A stretch of DNA of 7,093 nucleotides from UBA3071 sp965369635 (GTDB taxonomy: Bacteria > Chloroflexota > Anaerolineae > UBA3071), in the NCBI GenBank assembly GCA_965369635.1, contig CBDURC010000160.1:1-7093 (forward strand), in the 5' to 3' direction. Positions 5,240 to 7,093 of the stretch are shown here, piece by piece. The notes under the pieces were generated by a model. The model did no database searches. It worked only from the letters and a program-made list of their open reading frames with translations, and was not told where the DNA came from. The translations under genes and the position numbers were made by a program. The number at the start of each line of letters is the position of its first letter. The stretch's first letter is position 1.

Positions 5240-5356
5240 TTAATTCATCATTACCTCACGTTCCAACCCCTCTCGATCTATCAGAGCAACTCGCCTGCAC
5301 TGGCGGCGCGTCCGGGCCGCTTTCTGTAGCTGCTGAACTATGGAGTGCCGCTCTTG
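5240..5356 (-). pseudogene. Decayed 3' end of a second Crp/Fnr regulator gene
   Basis: The minus frame from 5356 to the TAA at 5240-5242 gives 38 residues ending in RRVALIDREGLEREVMMN. The intact Crp/Fnr protein next door ends RLVVVDREGLEREAAGR, so the eight residues DREGLERE are identical, and the preceding VQQLQKA and RR positions fit the end of the HTH and the wing. Over those eight codons the two copies differ at six bases, all synonymous, so this was a selected paralogue and not a fresh duplication. Upstream the frame is closed by a TGA at 5357-5359 and the HTH is not readable in one frame; a neighbouring frame reads QIGSDKS, as expected of a shifted recognition helix. The cNMP-binding domain is absent. 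Repeat copies 2 and 3 flank the remnant. Confidence 0.65.
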
Positions 5357-5383
5357 TCACTGCCGATCTGCCTGCAGAGAAAA

Positions 5384-5438
5384 CGGCTGCCTCCACTTCA
5401 TCATGGGGACAGCCGCCTGTCTGCGACACAAGTCTCTT
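5384..5438. repeat. Dispersed hairpin repeat, copy 2
   Basis: Arms at 5384-5395 and 5404-5415 form a 12-bp stem with one mismatch and one wobble pair around an 8-base loop. From 5402 the sequence follows copy 1 at 35 of 37 positions. The alternative pairing GACAG (5408-5412) with CTGTC (5417-5421) is kept. It lies 11 bases beyond the stop of the intact Crp/Fnr gene. It is not followed by a U-run on the minus strand, so it is not a terminator for that gene. Confidence 0.78.
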
Positions 5439-5449
5439 TTCCCAATCCG

Positions 5450-6166
5450 CTATCTGCCTGCGGCCTCCCGCTCCAGCCCTTCCCGATCTACCACCACCAG
5501 CCGCCCACGCTGGCGGCGAACCAAGCCCTCGGTGGCGAAAGTGCGCAGCGCACGCCCCACCACTTCCCGCACGGTGCCGATGTGCGTGGCAATCTCCTCC
5601 TGTGTCCAGTGTCTGCGGGATTGTCTCTCTCCGGCTGCTCCGCCGAGCCCCTCGGCCTGGGCCGGGGACGAAGGCCCGGTCGAGGCGTGAGTTAGCAGGA
5701 AGCGCGCCAACCGACTGCGCACCGTGTGCAGAGCCAGGTCCTCCACCATGTCGCTCAACCGCCGCACCTCAGCCGCCAGACGTTCCATGACGGCCAGCGC
5801 CACATCGTGATGGACCCGCATGATTTCCCGAAAGCGCCGGCAGGGGATGATGTACAGCGTGGCTTCCGTCACGGCGTCCACGGTGGCCCGGCTGGGGCTG
5901 CCGTCAATCGCGGGGACAAGGTTGAACGGTTCGCCGAGCCCGACGTAGCCCAGCACGTGCTCACGGCCTTCCAGAGACATCCGGCGGGCGCGGACTAGAC
6001 CCTGGGCGACGAAGTACACCGCCTGGCAGGGCTCGCCTTCCAGGATGATCACCTGGCCAGGCGAGTAGGTGCGTTTGTGCAGGATAAGCGCCATCTTGCG
6101 CAAGGTGTCGTCGCCGAGTTTGGCAAAGAACGACAGTTGACGCAGGGCCTGAATCGTGGCAGACAT
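5450..6166 (-). CDS. Crp/Fnr-family transcriptional regulator
   Basis: A 238-residue DNA-binding regulator. The cNMP-binding beta-roll spans about 12-120, with GEPCQAVYFVAQGLVRARR (44-62) and GLGEPFNLVPAIDG (76-89). A long dimerisation helix lies at about 120-160 and a winged HTH at about 187-226 (WTQEEIATHIGTVREVVGRAL, then VRRQRGRLVVVDREGLE). The cyclic-nucleotide pocket is altered from E. coli CRP: the segment after GE is FNLVPAIDGSPSRATV instead of the standard LGL..RSA form, so the ligand is uncertain. It has only Cys47 and Cys109, so it is not an FNR-type Fe-S sensor. A flexible Ser/Gly/Ala-rich insert (162-185) precedes the HTH. The ATG at 6166 has a poor ribosome-binding site but fits the family start. 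It lies 36 bases after the oxidoreductase gene, and may be co-transcribed with it. Confidence 0.93.
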   Translation of the reverse strand: MSATIQALRQLSFFAKLGDDTLRKMALILHKRTYSPGQVIILEGEPCQAVYFVAQGLVRARRMSLEGREHVLGYVGLGEPFNLVPAIDGSPSRATVDAVTEATLYIIPCRRFREIMRVHHDVALAVMERLAAEVRRLSDMVEDLALHTVRSRLARFLLTHASTGPSSPAQAEGLGGAAGERQSRRHWTQEEIATHIGTVREVVGRALRTFATEGLVRRQRGRLVVVDREGLEREAAGR

Positions 6167-6202
6167 CAGTACACGTTACCTGCGAATCTCTATGGTGAGT
6201 TT

Positions 6203-7093
6203 TCAGATACCTTCAACCCACGTTCCGCTCTCGGAGCTGCGAATAACGGCCTCGATCACGATCATGTTGGCCACGGCATCTTCCAGTGGCGTGGGGACCT
6301 CAGTGTCGTTCAGCACGGCCAGGGAGAACAGATCGCCCTGAATCGTGTACTGGTCACAGATATCGAGAACGATTTCCTCGATCTCTCCTCCGTACTCATG
6401 CCATATCTTGCATGGCCGGTCGGAAGGGGCATTGAAGGGAATCTCGATCTCCACCCGCCCCTCGGTGCCGAAGATGTTGACCCGCTGGTAGGGCAGCAGT
6501 TGTGTCGAGCAGGTCCAGGTCGAGGTGCCACGGCCAAAGTCCAGTATGCTGGAGGTCAAGCGGTCGGTCTTGAACACCGGATCATATTCGATGTTGCCCA
6601 ACACCCGCTGCGGCTCGGCCCGGAAGATGAAGCGCGAGAGCGAAATGCAGTAGCTGCCGATGTCCATCAGCCCGCCGCCGCCGATGTCAGCCCTGTTGCG
6701 GATGTTGTTCGGATCCACGAGGTAGTAGGAGAAGAAGGTCTGGATCGTGCGCAGATCGCCGATCTTGCCCTCGGTGACCAGTTGCTTTGCTTTGCGCCAC
6801 TGCGGATGATGGCGATACATGAAGGCTTCCATCACCTTCAGTTCTGGATGCTTGCGGGCAACATCCAGCAGTTCCTGGGCTTCGGCTGTGCTCAAGCCGA
6901 TGGGCTTTTCGCACAACACGTGCTTGCCCGCCTCCAGCGCCTTGATGGACCAGGGAACGTGAAGGTGGTTGGGCAGTGGAATGTAGACGGCATCAATGTC
7001 GGGATCGGCCAGCAGTTCCTCGTAGGAGCCGTAGGCCTTGGGAATGCCCAACTGCTTCGCCGCTGCCCGCGCCTTTTCCAAGCTGCGTGAAGC
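6203..7093 (-). CDS. Gfo/Idh/MocA-family oxidoreductase, lacking its N-terminus (cut by right edge)
   Basis: NAD(P)-dependent dehydrogenase acting on a sugar, inositol or dihydrodiol-like substrate. The visible 296 residues begin with ASRSLEKARA, which follows the first Rossmann motif in this family, so about 25-35 residues including GxGxxA/G lie beyond the edge. Numbering from the first visible residue, IPLPNHLH is at 38-45, the catalytic-lysine motif EKP at 62-64, FMYRHHPQW at 91-99, and GGGGLMDIGSYC at 138-149. The substrate-site motif therefore has Tyr where many members have His. This matches the branch with dihydrodiol and xylose dehydrogenases, as I recall it. The C-terminal alpha/beta domain is complete to the stop at 6203. 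No obvious functional link with the sulfur genes is apparent. The real start is outside the window; the TTG at 7081 is internal. Confidence 0.93.
   Translation of the reverse strand, partial: ASRSLEKARAAAKQLGIPKAYGSYEELLADPDIDAVYIPLPNHLHVPWSIKALEAGKHVLCEKPIGLSTAEAQELLDVARKHPELKVMEAFMYRHHPQWRKAKQLVTEGKIGDLRTIQTFFSYYLVDPNNIRNRADIGGGGLMDIGSYCISLSRFIFRAEPQRVLGNIEYDPVFKTDRLTSSILDFGRGTSTWTCSTQLLPYQRVNIFGTEGRVEIEIPFNAPSDRPCKIWHEYGGEIEEIVLDICDQYTIQGDLFSLAVLNDTEVPTPLEDAVANMIVIEAVIRSSESGTWVEGI

Noticed and set aside
4267..5440. CRISPR-like array from the repeated hairpin units
   Set aside because: There are only two good copies, over 1 kb apart with genes between them, no regular spacers and no cas genes.
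6077..7090. 337-codon plus-strand ORF opposite the oxidoreductase
   Set aside because: The opposite strand carries a clear Gfo/Idh/MocA protein; the plus frame has no recognisable domain and is open because of GC-biased codons.

Overview
All recognisable genes in this 7.1 kb window lie on the minus strand, so transcription runs right to left. The window looks like a moderately GC-rich bacterium. The Crp/Fnr regulator, the ArsM-type fragment and the DUF438-like PAS remnant resemble proteins I associate with anaerobic Chloroflexota (Dehalococcoidia/Anaerolineae). This placement is an inference from protein flavour and should be held loosely.

In transcription order from the right edge: a Gfo/Idh/MocA oxidoreductase cut by the right edge (6203-7093); a Crp/Fnr regulator (5450-6166); a 560-base stretch (4888-5449) holding a dispersed hairpin repeat, a decayed 3' end of a second Crp/Fnr gene, a possible 48-codon ORF and several dyads; a single-domain rhodanese (4432-4881); a second copy of the hairpin repeat (4267-4321) in the leader of a small cysteine-rich ferredoxin (3999-4247); a broken PAS-domain gene (3758-3955); cysteine synthase cysK (2804-3733); a ThiF/MoeB/HesA-type E1-like adenylyltransferase (1773-2798); a UbiE-type methyltransferase (1023-1727); a truncated arsenite methyltransferase arsM (694-942); two stem-loops; and the N-terminal half of a SufS-type cysteine desulfurase running off the left edge (1-622).

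The theme of the left and middle parts is sulfur handling. CysK makes cysteine, SufS removes sulfur from cysteine as persulfide, the ThiF-like E1 activates a ubiquitin-fold sulfur carrier, and the rhodanese can move persulfide sulfur. cysK and the thiF-like gene are 5 bases apart and almost certainly co-transcribed. No carrier protein (ThiS/MoaD/CysO-like) and no JAMM protease is visible, so the pathway is incomplete within the window.

The second theme is erosion. Three gene remnants (arsM 3' end, PAS 5' part, Crp 3' end) and three copies of a repeat lie between intact genes, and one methyltransferase gene has lower GC than its neighbours. This looks like a rearranged, mosaic accessory region. 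I see no clear new defence, CRISPR or mobile system, no tRNA or rRNA, and no convincing intrinsic terminator.
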